The notes beneath the pieces are model-generated. The model saw nothing but the letters and a program-made list of their open reading frames with translations, had not been told where the DNA came from and did not search any database. DNA of 64,000 bases from assembly GCF_038967635.1 (NCBI RefSeq), contig NZ_CP152413.1, positions 5,770,001 through 5,834,000 of the forward strand. The letters run 5' to 3'. Of the stretch, positions 35,900 through 44,761 are shown one piece after another. Within the stretch, counting starts at the first letter, position 1. Each line of letters opens with the position of its first letter. The position numbers and the translations under genes were made by a program. The stretch is from Bradyrhizobium sp. B124. GTDB lineage: Bacteria > Pseudomonadota > Alphaproteobacteria > Rhizobiales > Xanthobacteraceae.

Positions 35900-37267
35900 G
35901 TGAAGACCAATGACGTCGAAATCCTGGTGATCGGTGCGGGCATCGTCGGCATCGCCACGGCCTACTACCTCGCCGTCCAGCACAAGCGTGCGCGTCTGTT
36001 GATCGTCGACGAAGGCCAGCCGATGGCGCTGACCTCGGCGCAGTCCGGCGAGAACTACCGCAACTGGTGGCCGCATCCGACGATGACCGATTTCACCGAT
36101 CATTCCACCGACCTGATGGAGGAGATCGCGCGCCGCAGCGACAACCGCATCCACATGACGCGGCGCGGATATCTTCTGGTCACCCGCGAGGAGAAGCCTG
36201 AGGAATTGCTGCAGCAGCTCTACGCCGGCTATGGCGAGCACGCTGCGAAGCTGATCCGCCTGCATGAAGGATCGGGCCGCGGCTACGTGCCGCCGCATTC
36301 GGCGGACTGGCAGAGCGCACCTGACGGCGTCGACGTTCTGCTCGGCCGCGATCTGATTGCGGCGCATTACCCGACCTTCGACAAGGAGGTCGCAACCGCG
36401 CTGCACATCCGCCGGGCGGGCGACATCAGCGGTCAGCAGCTCGGCCAGTACATGCTGGAGACCATGCGGCCGCTGGGTGTGCAGTTTCAGCGGGCGAAGG
36501 TGGCCGGCATCGCAAAGACCGATCGCTTTACCGTCGACGTGCTGGCCGATGGCGCACGGCAGACCATCAAGGCAGATATCATCGTCAATGCCGCGGGGCC
36601 GTTCGCCGCGCATGTCGCGGCGATGCACGGCGAAGCGCTTCCGATCGTCAATGTGCTGCAGCAGAAGATTGCGTTCGCCGATCGCAACCGCGCGGTCGAT
36701 CGCAAGATGCCGTTTGCGATCGATCTCGACGGCCAGACGCTGGCCTGGTCCGATGACGAGCGCGAGGCGCTGTCAGCGGCGCCGGAATTCGCGCGCCTGC
36801 TGGCGCCGATGCCGGGCAGCATCCATTGCCGGCCTGATGGCGGCGATCACGGCGAGTGGATCAAGCTCGGCTGGGCCTTCAATACCGAGCAGACCACGGC
36901 GCCGGTGCGCGAGCCGGAGCTGAATCCGTATTTTCCCGAAGTCGTGCTGCGCGCGGCGAGCCGGCTGCAGCCGCGACTCGCGCAGTATCTCGGCGCGCTG
37001 CCGCGTGGCCGCGTGCATTACGGTGGCTACTATCCGATGACGAAGGAGAATTGGCCGTTGATCGGGTCTGCGAAAACGCCGGGCGTCTTCCTCGCCACGG
37101 CGCTGTCGGGTTACGGCACGATGGGCGCCTGCGCTACCGGCGATCTCTGCGCGCGCGCCGTGGTCGGCGCGCCCGTCCCCGCATTCGCCCGCAGCCTCTC
37201 GCTCGCGCGCTATCAGGACAAGGCGCTGATGGAGCAACTTGAGGCGACCGCCAGCGGCTTGCTCTAG
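35900..37267 (+). CDS. FAD-dependent amine oxidoreductase (DAO family)
   Basis: 455 residues with the dinucleotide-binding motif VIGAGIVGIATAYYLA at residues 9-24. DAO-type segments follow, including SAQSGENYRNWW and a late LSGYGTMGACATGDLCA near the C-terminus. It resembles D-amino-acid dehydrogenases, sarcosine oxidases and glycine oxidases. It starts at GTG. Its stop codon TAG shares a CTAG with the stop of the opposing hydrolase gene. The nearby amino-acid-type binding protein suggests an imported amine or amino acid as substrate; this is inference. Confidence 0.87.
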   Translation: MKTNDVEILVIGAGIVGIATAYYLAVQHKRARLLIVDEGQPMALTSAQSGENYRNWWPHPTMTDFTDHSTDLMEEIARRSDNRIHMTRRGYLLVTREEKPEELLQQLYAGYGEHAAKLIRLHEGSGRGYVPPHSADWQSAPDGVDVLLGRDLIAAHYPTFDKEVATALHIRRAGDISGQQLGQYMLETMRPLGVQFQRAKVAGIAKTDRFTVDVLADGARQTIKADIIVNAAGPFAAHVAAMHGEALPIVNVLQQKIAFADRNRAVDRKMPFAIDLDGQTLAWSDDEREALSAAPEFARLLAPMPGSIHCRPDGGDHGEWIKLGWAFNTEQTTAPVREPELNPYFPEVVLRAASRLQPRLAQYLGALPRGRVHYGGYYPMTKENWPLIGSAKTPGVFLATALSGYGTMGACATGDLCARAVVGAPVPAFARSLSLARYQDKALMEQLEATASGLL

Positions 37268-38301
37268 CCGAGGCTCTCCATGAAGGCGCGCAGCCGCGGC
37301 GCCCATTTATGCGCGTCGCGGCCCGATGCGGAGTGGCCGTAGTCGCTGTCGAGCAGAAAATAATCGGCGTCGACGCCGGCGGCCTTCAGCGCCGGCATCA
37401 CCTGGGGCGCAAGCTCAGGCGGGAACAGCTTGTCGGTCCGCGACAGGACATAGAGCACCTTGGCCTTGATCTGCCCGAACTGCGCCGTGACGTCGAAGCC
37501 GCGCAGCGCCCTGGCCAGAGTCAGCAGCGAATTGGCGTCGAACCCCCTGGCCCATTCCGCCGCCTCGGCGCGGATCGCGGCCTCGATGTCAGCGGGATCG
37601 GTCAGCGTATCGCGCAGCCGCGTCTCGATGCCGTAGCTCTTCAGCGTCGCGGTGCGGATCTGGATCATGCTTTCGAGCACGCCGCCGTGATCGTAATAGT
37701 CGCCGCCGTTCCAGTTCGGATCCTGCGACAGCGCCGCCATCAGGCGCGCGACATTGCCCTCGGCACGCTCGCGCGGCACCAGCGGCGCGGTGACGACAGC
37801 GGCGATGCCGCGCATGGCGTCGGGATAGTTCACTGCCCATTGCAGTGCCTGGAAGCCGCCATAGGACGGACCGACGATCGCCACGAACTTGTCGATGCCG
37901 AGCTCATCCAGCATCGCGCGCTGGGTGGCGACGATGTCGCTGACGGTGATGTCAGGGAAGCGCGGCCCGTAGCGGCGGCCGGTCCGCGGGTCGATGCTTG
38001 CCGCGTTGGTCGAGCCGTAGGACGAGCCCAGCATGTTCGGGCAGATTGCGAAGTAGCGGTTGGTGTCGACCGCCTTGCCCGGGCCGACGATCTCGTTCCA
38101 GCTGCCTTCGCCGGTCGATCCGCTCGGATCGATCATCTGCGGCCCGCTGGTGTTGCCGTGGGTGATCAGCACGACATTGTCGCGGTTGGGCGCCAGCATG
38201 CCGACGGTGCGGTAGGCGATGGTGACTTCGCCCAGCACGCTGCCGTTCTCCAGGCGGAAATCGGACGTGGTGAATGTCTTCAGCTCGGTTGCGGGCATCA
38301 T
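37264..38301 (-). CDS. Alpha/beta hydrolase of the homoserine O-acetyltransferase (MetX) family
   Basis: 345 residues. The nucleophile elbow is GPSYGGFQALQWA (Ser near 146); the acid is likely Asp in SRTDKLFPP (near 289) and the base His in YGHSASG (near 322). HGNTSGP forms the oxyanion region. The fold wording is MetX-like, but GPSYGG replaces the usual GGSMGG of true homoserine acetyltransferases, so hydrolase activity is as likely. It is convergent with the FAD oxidase gene and overlaps it by 4 nt. Confidence 0.85.
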   Translation of the reverse strand: MMPATELKTFTTSDFRLENGSVLGEVTIAYRTVGMLAPNRDNVVLITHGNTSGPQMIDPSGSTGEGSWNEIVGPGKAVDTNRYFAICPNMLGSSYGSTNAASIDPRTGRRYGPRFPDITVSDIVATQRAMLDELGIDKFVAIVGPSYGGFQALQWAVNYPDAMRGIAAVVTAPLVPRERAEGNVARLMAALSQDPNWNGGDYYDHGGVLESMIQIRTATLKSYGIETRLRDTLTDPADIEAAIRAEAAEWARGFDANSLLTLARALRGFDVTAQFGQIKAKVLYVLSRTDKLFPPELAPQVMPALKAAGVDADYFLLDSDYGHSASGRDAHKWAPRLRAFMESLG

Positions 38302-38405
38302 GGGTTTCCGGATGGCTGGGCCAGCTCAGCACGTTCGCGGCAGGAACGCAAAGCCCTGCGCTTAGGCCTTGAGCTTAAGCACAGCGATGGTGCAATTCGC
38401 AGACG

Positions 38406-39212
38406 TCAACCATTCCCGACCTCATTGCCGAATGCGCCGTGGCGACCGATGCCCGAGGCGAAGCGCGTCGCACCCGACAGCGTTTCGCCCGACGCGATCA
38501 CGTCGAGGCCGCCGCGCATTTCGTTCCTGATCGCCTCTTCCTCGTCGAGGTCCCATTGCCGCAACGCCGACAGGCGGTCGGCGCGCATGCAGTTCTGCGG
38601 GAATTTCGCGATGTCCTTGGCGAGTGCGATGGCATGCGCGCGCGTCTCGCCCTTCGGCACCAAGCGGTTCGCGAGCCCCATGCGAAGCGCCTCGGGCCCT
38701 GCGACCGGGCGTCCGGTGAGGATCAAATCGATCGCCTGCGAGTGACCGATCAGCCGCGGCAGGCGGATGGTGCCGAGATCGATCAGCGGCACGCCGAAGC
38801 GACGGCAGAACACGCCGAAGGTGGCGTCCTCGGCGACGACGCGCATGTCGGCCCATAGCGCAAGTTCCATGCCGCCGGCGACCGCAAAGCCCTCGATCGC
38901 GGCGATCACCGGCTTCGACAGCCGCAGCCGGCTCGGTCCCATCGGCGCGATGGTGTTGTGGCCGCCGACCTCGCGCTTTTTCTCGGGATCGCCTGATGCC
39001 ACTGCCTTCAGGTCGGCGCCGGCGCAGAAATATCCGCCGGTCCCGGTGAACACCGCAACCGATGCGCTCGCGTCGGCGTCGAAGGCCAGAAACGCGTCAT
39101 ACAGCTTTCGCGCGGTGGCGCCATCGACGGCGTTGCGGTTATGCGGACGGTTGATGGAGATGATGGTGATGGGACCATCGCGCTCGACGAGCACGGTATC
39201 GGCATCGGACAT
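38406..39212 (-). CDS. Enoyl-CoA hydratase/isomerase family protein
   Basis: A crotonase-fold enzyme of 268 residues. RPHNRNAVDGAT, the oxyanion-hole segment GGYFCAGADLKAVASG, and KPVIAAIEGFAVAGGMELALWADMRV are present. A catalytic acidic residue lies in FCRRFGVPLIDLGTIRLPRLIG. ATG at 39212 (MSDADTVLVERDG) is preferred to the upstream start at 39245. It is followed by the MetX-like gene in the same direction after about 100 bp. The exact CoA substrate is unknown. Confidence 0.9.
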   Translation of the reverse strand: MSDADTVLVERDGPITIISINRPHNRNAVDGATARKLYDAFLAFDADASASVAVFTGTGGYFCAGADLKAVASGDPEKKREVGGHNTIAPMGPSRLRLSKPVIAAIEGFAVAGGMELALWADMRVVAEDATFGVFCRRFGVPLIDLGTIRLPRLIGHSQAIDLILTGRPVAGPEALRMGLANRLVPKGETRAHAIALAKDIAKFPQNCMRADRLSALRQWDLDEEEAIRNEMRGGLDVIASGETLSGATRFASGIGRHGAFGNEVGNG

Positions 39213-39259
39213 GGGTCGCTCCCTGAGGTTGTTGGTTGGAGCCAACCTAACGGTCCCCG

Positions 39260-40300
39260 TCAGTCAATGCCATCACGAACGAAGGCGACTCGGATGGTCG
39301 GATCCCCAATCGCCTCGTGCGCATCCTCGAAACGAACGCGGCGGGTGATCACTTCCTCCGGATGGAAATGTCCTGCCGTCACATGCGCGACGCAGTCGGG
39401 CACTTCGGCGCGAACGTTGACGCGGCTGACCTTCAACGTGATGCCGACTCCATACATATGCCGCAGCGGCACCGGCGTGGTCTCGGCAAAGTCGCCATAC
39501 ATGCGCTGGCAGATGCCGTTGGGTTCCGTCGCGCGGAATGCCAGCAGGATGCTGGCGTCGGTCGCAGCTGCATCGATCACAATCGGGAAGAGGCCGGGCG
39601 GCTCCATCGACAGGCCGCTTGGGGCTTCGATGATGTCGGCACCGAGCGACTTCGCCTTGGCGAGGCGCGGCGCGTGGTCGTCGAGATAGACGACACGTCG
39701 CGCGCCACACGCTACCGCCGCCTGCACCGCGAACAGCGCGAGCGACTGCGCGAAGCCGCCGATCACGAGCACCTCGGCGCTGGGCCGTTGCGCGAGCCAG
39801 CGCGCCACTGCGCTGAACCCGTCGGTCGCGCCGTCGGCAAATCCTGCCGTCTGCGACAGGGCATGGCCGTTCGGCTGACGGACCAGCATGTGATCGGCAA
39901 ACGGCACGCGGATCAGGTCGGACAGGCCGCCGCCATATTCCACGCCGCAGACAGGCTTCAACCCGTAGGACGAGCGAAACGGCACCGCCGTGCAGGCATT
40001 GGTATGGCCACGCCGGCAGCGGTCGCAAGTGCCGCAACTGATCTGGAACGGAACGATGACGAGATCGCCGGGCGCGAAATTCTTCACCGCACCGCCGACG
40101 TCGACGATGCGGCCGGCGGTCTCATGTCCGAGCGCAAACGGACCTGCGAGGCCCGATCGGCCGTGCACGATCGCAAGATCGAGATCGCAGCGCGTCACCG
40201 CGAGCGGCTGCACCAGCGCGTCGCGGTCATCCTGAAGCCTCGGCGGGGGAACGTCCCACCATTCAACCTTGTTGCCGCCGATATAAGTCAATTGCCGCAT
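39260..40300 (-). CDS. Zinc-dependent alcohol dehydrogenase
   Basis: A medium-chain dehydrogenase of 346 residues. The catalytic-zinc segment GHETAGRIVDVG (near 58) and the structural-zinc cysteines CGTCDRCRRGHTNAC (near 87-101) are visible, followed by a Rossmann domain (VLVIGGFAQSLALFAVQAA). The loop has IGGFAQS where many relatives have GxGxxG, so cofactor binding may be unusual. GGAGGG precedes the ATG. It lies just upstream of the enoyl-CoA hydratase gene on the same strand. Confidence 0.88.
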   Translation of the reverse strand: MRQLTYIGGNKVEWWDVPPPRLQDDRDALVQPLAVTRCDLDLAIVHGRSGLAGPFALGHETAGRIVDVGGAVKNFAPGDLVIVPFQISCGTCDRCRRGHTNACTAVPFRSSYGLKPVCGVEYGGGLSDLIRVPFADHMLVRQPNGHALSQTAGFADGATDGFSAVARWLAQRPSAEVLVIGGFAQSLALFAVQAAVACGARRVVYLDDHAPRLAKAKSLGADIIEAPSGLSMEPPGLFPIVIDAAATDASILLAFRATEPNGICQRMYGDFAETTPVPLRHMYGVGITLKVSRVNVRAEVPDCVAHVTAGHFHPEEVITRRVRFEDAHEAIGDPTIRVAFVRDGID

Positions 40301-40440
40301 CGTGCACCCTCCGCTTTGCGCCGAGAGTGCAGGGAGGCTGACGCGACGACAAAAGGTTTGTCTTCAACAGGGGTGAATTGGATTCACCTGGCCTAACGGG
40401 ATCGCACGATCAGTCGATGCAGCCGCAACGCCCCTCTCCC

Positions 40441-40543
40441 CGTCATCCTGAGGTGCGAGCGGAGCGAGCCTCGAAGGATGCACGGCCACCAGCCGGGCCG
40501 TCGACCCTTCGAGGCTCGCTTCCGCGAGCACCTCAGGTGACGG
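40441..40543. repeat. Hairpin repeat, family A copy 3
   Basis: CGTCATCCTGAGGTGCGAGC on the left pairs with GCGAGCACCTCAGGTGACG on the right, with one base lost in the right arm. Inner arms GCCTCGAAGGAT and ACCCTTCGAGGC pair imperfectly. It is nearly identical to copy 2 at 17591 in its left arm over more than 30 bases. It lies 3' of purC. Confidence 0.85.
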
Positions 40544-40570
40544 TGATAGGTCGGGGTGTAAAGACAGCAG

Positions 40571-41485
40571 CTAGACCTTCAGCTCGCTGCCCGTCACGCG
40601 GCGATACGCTTCGAGGTAGCGCTTGCTGGTCGCATCCACCACGCTCGCCGGCAGCGGCGGGGGCGGGGCGTCGCCGTTCCAGCGGCCGGCGTGGCGTTCG
40701 ACGTCGAGATAGTCGCGCAGCGGCTGCTTGTCGAAGCTCGGCTGCGGCTGGCCGGGCTTGTAGGCATCGACCGCCCAGAAGCGCGACGAATCCGGCGTCA
40801 TCACCTCGTCGATCAGGATGATGCGGCCGTCGCTGTCGCGGCCGAATTCGAACTTGGTGTCGGCGATGATGATGCCGTGGGCGCGGCTGGTCTGTTCGCC
40901 GTAAGCGTAGACATCGCGCGCCAACTTCTCCAGCGTCGCGGCAACGTCGTCGCCCAGGATCTCGCGTACCCGCTTGACCGTGATGTTCTCGTCATGGCCG
41001 GCCTCGGCCTTGGTCGCCGGGCTGAAGATTGCGGGCTCGAGCTTTTGGCTTTCGACCAGGCCCGCCGCCAGCTTCTCGCCGGCGAGCGTGCCCTCGGCGG
41101 CGTATTCCTTCCAGGCCGAGCCGGAAATGTAACCGCGGATCACGCATTCGATCGGAAACACGGTGGTGCGCTTGCACAGCATCGCGCGGCCGAGAATGTC
41201 GGCGCGATGGTTCTTCAGCTCAGGCACCGCGCGGATGATCTCGTCGGCGTCGGCGCTGATCATGTGATGCGGCACGGTGCCTTCGAGCTGCCGGAACCAC
41301 CAGGCGCTGATCTGGGTCAGCACCGCGCCCTTCATCGGAATGGTCTCCGCCATCACCACGTCGAATGCCGAGATGCGGTCGGTGGTGAGCAGCAGCACGC
41401 GATCGTCGCCGACGGCGTAGATATCGCGCACCTTGCCGCGGCCGATCCGGGGCAGGGGCAAATCGCTGGAGAGCATCGCGGTCAT
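40571..41485 (-). CDS. purC: Phosphoribosylaminoimidazole-succinocarboxamide synthase
   Basis: Condenses CAIR with aspartate in purine synthesis. It has 304 residues, the longer PurC type, with [20 protein letters not shown], the [10 protein letters not shown] signature and a late [17 protein letters not shown] at 41485 was chosen since homology begins there. Rhizobiales normally also carry a short PurC beside purS-purQ, so this may be a second copy; that cannot be tested here. It is not in a purine operon. Confidence 0.93.
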   Translation of the reverse strand: MTAMLSSDLPLPRIGRGKVRDIYAVGDDRVLLLTTDRISAFDVVMAETIPMKGAVLTQISAWWFRQLEGTVPHHMISADADEIIRAVPELKNHRADILGRAMLCKRTTVFPIECVIRGYISGSAWKEYAAEGTLAGEKLAAGLVESQKLEPAIFSPATKAEAGHDENITVKRVREILGDDVAATLEKLARDVYAYGEQTSRAHGIIIADTKFEFGRDSDGRIILIDEVMTPDSSRFWAVDAYKPGQPQPSFDKQPLRDYLDVERHAGRWNGDAPPPPLPASVVDATSKRYLEAYRRVTGSELKV

Positions 41486-41585
41486 GGCATGGTCTTTCCG
41501 GGCTCGTTTTCTCAAAGACGCGGGTGTTCAAAGACGTGCGCCCGCACGAGGCGTGCGGGCGCCGCAGATTAACACAGGAAATAGC

Positions 41586-42503
41586 TCACTCCGGCAGCGG
41601 AATGAACTCGTGTTCGTGCGGAACCTGCGCGAAACGCCCGGTTTTCCAGTCCTGTTTGGCCTGCTCGATCCGCTCCTTCGACGACGAGACGAAATTCCAC
41701 CAGATGTGGCGCGGCCCTTCCAGGGCATCGCCGCCGAGGAACATCATGCGGGTCGGCCGCAGCGTCTTCACGGTGATGCGGTCGCCGGGCCGGAAGATCA
41801 GGAGCCGCGGTCCCTCGTGGCGATCGCCCGCGATCTCGACCTCGCCGTCGACGAGATAGATCGCGCGCTCCTCGTGATCGGGGTCGAGCGGCACCGAGGC
41901 GCCGGCCTGCGCGGTCACCTCGGTGTAGAACCACGGCGAGACCATGCTGACCGGCGAGCTGATGCCGAATGCCGAGCCGGCGATGACGCGCGCGGTGAAG
42001 TCGCGCTCCGAGATCATCGGCAGGTCGCCCGCGCCATAATGCTGGAACGACGGCGCGATCTCCTCCTTGCCGGCCGGCAGCGCGATCCAGCTCTGTAACC
42101 CAAGCATCTTCTGGCCGTCGCGGCGCTGCACGTCGGGGGTACGCTCGGAATGCGCGATGCCGCGTCCGGCGGTCATCAGGTTCATCGCGCCGGGCTGGAT
42201 TTCCTGGATGTTGCCCTCGCTGTCGCGGTGCATGATGCTGCCGTCGAACAGATAGGTGACGGTGGCAAGCCCGATATGCGGATGCGGCCGTACATCCATG
42301 CCCTTGCCGGCGAGGTATTGCACCGGGCCGAAATGGTCGAAGAAGATGAAGGGCCCGACCATCTGCCGCTTGCCATGCGGCAGCGCGCGGCGCACCGCGA
42401 AGCCGTCACCGAGATCGCGGGTGCGCGGCACGATGATCAGATCCAGCGCGTCGCAGGTCTTGGGATCGCCGAGTTCGGGATCGGTCGAGGGCTGCCAGCT
42501 CAT
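41586..42503 (-). CDS. Pirin family protein
   Basis: A bicupin protein of 305 residues. The N-terminal cupin has the metal-site segments HPHIGLATVTYLFDG and MHRDSEGN, followed by the pirin signature GAMNLMTAGRGIAHSER; a second cupin follows. Some bacterial pirins are quercetinases and others modulate enzymes. The start at MSWQPSTDP (42503) is preferred to an upstream one at 42533. No clear functional partner is adjacent. Confidence 0.9.
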   Translation of the reverse strand: MSWQPSTDPELGDPKTCDALDLIIVPRTRDLGDGFAVRRALPHGKRQMVGPFIFFDHFGPVQYLAGKGMDVRPHPHIGLATVTYLFDGSIMHRDSEGNIQEIQPGAMNLMTAGRGIAHSERTPDVQRRDGQKMLGLQSWIALPAGKEEIAPSFQHYGAGDLPMISERDFTARVIAGSAFGISSPVSMVSPWFYTEVTAQAGASVPLDPDHEERAIYLVDGEVEIAGDRHEGPRLLIFRPGDRITVKTLRPTRMMFLGGDALEGPRHIWWNFVSSSKERIEQAKQDWKTGRFAQVPHEHEFIPLPE

Positions 42504-42560
42504 GTCGGACTCCTTGCAGTTTTGCCGGATCATACTCTTTTGCCGCGATCATACTCTATC

Positions 42561-42693
42561 CGTCGTCCCGGCCAAGCGAAGCGCGAGCCGGGATCCATAA
42601 CCACAAATGTCAATTGTTGCGCTCGCTGGGGCCACGGCTTGCTTCAACAACGCAACCCTGTGGTTACGGGTCCCTGCTTTCGCAGGGACGACG
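42561..42693. repeat. Hairpin-ended MITE-like unit, family F copy 1
   Basis: The left end is a hairpin, GTCCCGGCC...GAGCCGGGAT, followed by CCATAACCACA. The right end, read in reverse, is a hairpin GTCCCTGCGAAAGCAGGGAC followed by CCGTAACCACAGGGT. The ends are thus imperfect terminal inverted repeats. The interior (CTGGGGCCACGGCT) recurs in copy 2 at 46728-46850. Confidence 0.65.
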
Positions 42694-42754
42694 AAAGTGC
42701 GGCTCTGGCGTGCGTCTCATGACAACGGCATAATTCCGGAAACTGGAGCATGTG

Positions 42755-43330
42755 ATGGTTTCTCTGATCAAGCCGGGCGCAAAGCTGCTGCAGGTCGATG
42801 GGCCCGTGATCGAGACGTCGCGTCTCATCCTGCGGCCGTGGCGCGCGTCCGACATCGCGGACAACACGAAAATGCTGTCCGATCCCGAGACGGCGCGCTT
42901 CATCACGCCGGATCATCAGCCGGTCACCTCGGAGCTGAAGGGCTGGCGCAACGCCGCGGTCATCTCGGGCCATTGGGCGCTGCACGGCTTCGGCATGTTC
43001 GCGGTCGAGGAGAAGTCTTCCGCCCGCTACATCGGCCGCGTCGGGCCGTATTATCCGCCGGAATGGCCGGGCTTCGAGGTCGGCTGGGGCATCGCCAGGG
43101 AGTGTCGCGGCAAGGGCTATGCGGTGGAGGCGGCGCGTGCCGCGATCGACTTTGTGTTCGCGAACTTCACCGTCGACCGCATCATCCATTGCATCGATCC
43201 CGCCAATTTCGCCTCGCAGGCCGTGGCGCGGCGGCTGGGTGCTGTCAATGAGGGCCCGGGCAAGCTCGAAGGCGAAGTCGTCGATATCTGGGTCACGCAG
43301 CGCAGCCGCTGGCCGCGCGATGGTTCTTGA
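42755..43330 (+). CDS. GNAT-family N-acetyltransferase (RimJ-like)
   Basis: 191 residues of the Acetyltransf_3 type. The start ETSRLILRPWRASD is typical, VGWGIARECRGKGYAVEAARA is the acetyl-CoA loop, and HCIDPANFASQAVARRLG is the C-terminal signature. ATG at 42755 is preceded by GGAG. The GTG one codon earlier is less likely. The acceptor is unknown; relatives acetylate protein N-termini or small amines. Confidence 0.88.
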   Translation: MVSLIKPGAKLLQVDGPVIETSRLILRPWRASDIADNTKMLSDPETARFITPDHQPVTSELKGWRNAAVISGHWALHGFGMFAVEEKSSARYIGRVGPYYPPEWPGFEVGWGIARECRGKGYAVEAARAAIDFVFANFTVDRIIHCIDPANFASQAVARRLGAVNEGPGKLEGEVVDIWVTQRSRWPRDGS

Positions 43331-43383
43331 AAAAGCCGGCGTGACGGACGATTCTCTGCTCACCTTGGAGATCGCATCGACCG

Positions 43384-44442
43384 ATGACCTTTGCCGCAAC
43401 CGAACTGTGCCTGCGCGCCGCCACCGTGACGCTGCTGCTGGTGCTTGCGGCCTTGATGTTCGCAGATTTCCGCACGGTGCTGGCCGGGCGGCTCGCGATC
43501 GCCTTCGCGCTCGGCTCGGCCGCGCATGCGGTGACCGCGTCGATGGGTGCCGGGCCGCCGGTCTCGGACTGGCATGCGCCACTGATCGCGCTCTCGACCG
43601 GCGATATCGTGGTGTTCTGGCTGTTCACGCGTGCGCTGTTCGATGACGCGTTTCAGCTGCGCTGGTGGCACGGCCTGATCTGGGCTGCGGTCGTCGTCTA
43701 CAGCTTCGTCAATTGCATGTGGATCGCACCGGACGGTCACGCGCGGATCGCGATCATCATGGTCAATTCGCTCACGCTCGTCTTCGTTGCGCTCGCCGTG
43801 GCGCAAACCATCGGATCGTGGTCGGCAGATCTGGTCGAGCGCCGCCGCCGTGTCCGCGTCTTCATCGTCGCCGCGTCTGCGCTGTACGGCGGCATGAACG
43901 CGCTGCTTCAGATCGCCTATGCCGGCAGCCGCGTGACCGTGGAATGGGCCAATTTGCTGAACGCGGCCGTGCTCACCGCCGTCGTGGCCGCGATCACCTG
44001 GGCGATGATGCGCGTCGACGGCGCCGACCTGTTCACGGTGCCGGCGGAGGCCGTCGTGCTGACGAAGCCGGCCGCGGTCGAGGAGGCGGCGGACCAGAGA
44101 CTGGTCGATGCCCTGATGCGGCTGATGGCGGACGAGCGCATCTATCGCCACGACAACGTCACGATCGGCACGCTGGCAACCCGGCTGAAGATCCCCGAAT
44201 ATCGTCTCCGGCGGCTGATCAACCAGCGGCTCGGCTACCGCAACTTCAACGTCTTCCTCAACAACCACCGGATCGAGGAGGCCAAGGCCGCGCTCGCCGA
44301 TCCCTCGCAGGCTGAAGTCCCCGTTATCACCATCGCAATGGACGCCGGCTTCCAGTCGCTAGGCCCCTTCAACCGCGCCTTCAAGGCGACGACAGGCGTG
44401 ACGCCGACGGAGTATCGGAAGCTGAAAGCGAGCGCCGTGTAG
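43384..44442 (+). CDS. AraC-family regulator with N-terminal membrane domain
   Basis: 352 residues. The first 220 contain about seven hydrophobic segments and few charges, so this half is probably membrane-embedded. The last 100 residues are an AraC-type double helix-turn-helix (IGTLATRLKIPEYRLRRLIN; ITIAMDAGFQSLGPFNRAFK; GVTPTEYRK). Such regulators may sense a membrane or envelope signal directly. It lies 53 bp after the GNAT gene on the same strand. Confidence 0.88.
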   Translation: MTFAATELCLRAATVTLLLVLAALMFADFRTVLAGRLAIAFALGSAAHAVTASMGAGPPVSDWHAPLIALSTGDIVVFWLFTRALFDDAFQLRWWHGLIWAAVVVYSFVNCMWIAPDGHARIAIIMVNSLTLVFVALAVAQTIGSWSADLVERRRRVRVFIVAASALYGGMNALLQIAYAGSRVTVEWANLLNAAVLTAVVAAITWAMMRVDGADLFTVPAEAVVLTKPAAVEEAADQRLVDALMRLMADERIYRHDNVTIGTLATRLKIPEYRLRRLINQRLGYRNFNVFLNNHRIEEAKAALADPSQAEVPVITIAMDAGFQSLGPFNRAFKATTGVTPTEYRKLKASAV

Positions 44443-44459
44443 GCGTCGGCCCCCACTGC

Positions 44460-44596
44460 ACCCTCCCCCCTTGTGGGAGAGGGTGGCTTCGATGCGGTAG
44501 CATCGAAGCCCGGGTGAGGGGTCGGTTTCCGCGGATAGAGACCCCTCATCCGTCGCGGACTGCGTCCGCGCCACCCTCTCCCACAAGGGGAGAAGG
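44460..44596. repeat. C/T-rich inverted repeat (family E)
   Basis: CCCCCTTGTGGGAGAGGGTGG on the left faces CCACCCTCTCCCACAAGGGG on the right, with inner GGGTGAGGGGTC and GACCCCTCATCC arms also pairing. This long, almost perfect dyad follows the AraC gene and could terminate it. C/T-rich relatives lie at 27464-27716. Confidence 0.7.
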
Positions 44597-44761
44597 GAAG
44601 CGCTGCCTCGGTCGTAGGCCTGTGTAATCGCAGCACATTTTCAGATTCGGCGAGCGGCCCCGAGTTCTCGACTAGCCTCATTTCCAAATCCGGCGAGCGC
44701 TTGCGCGCCCGCTCCGGCCTGATCTCCGCCACGCGCCCCATGCGCCATGCCGGAGGATCCC

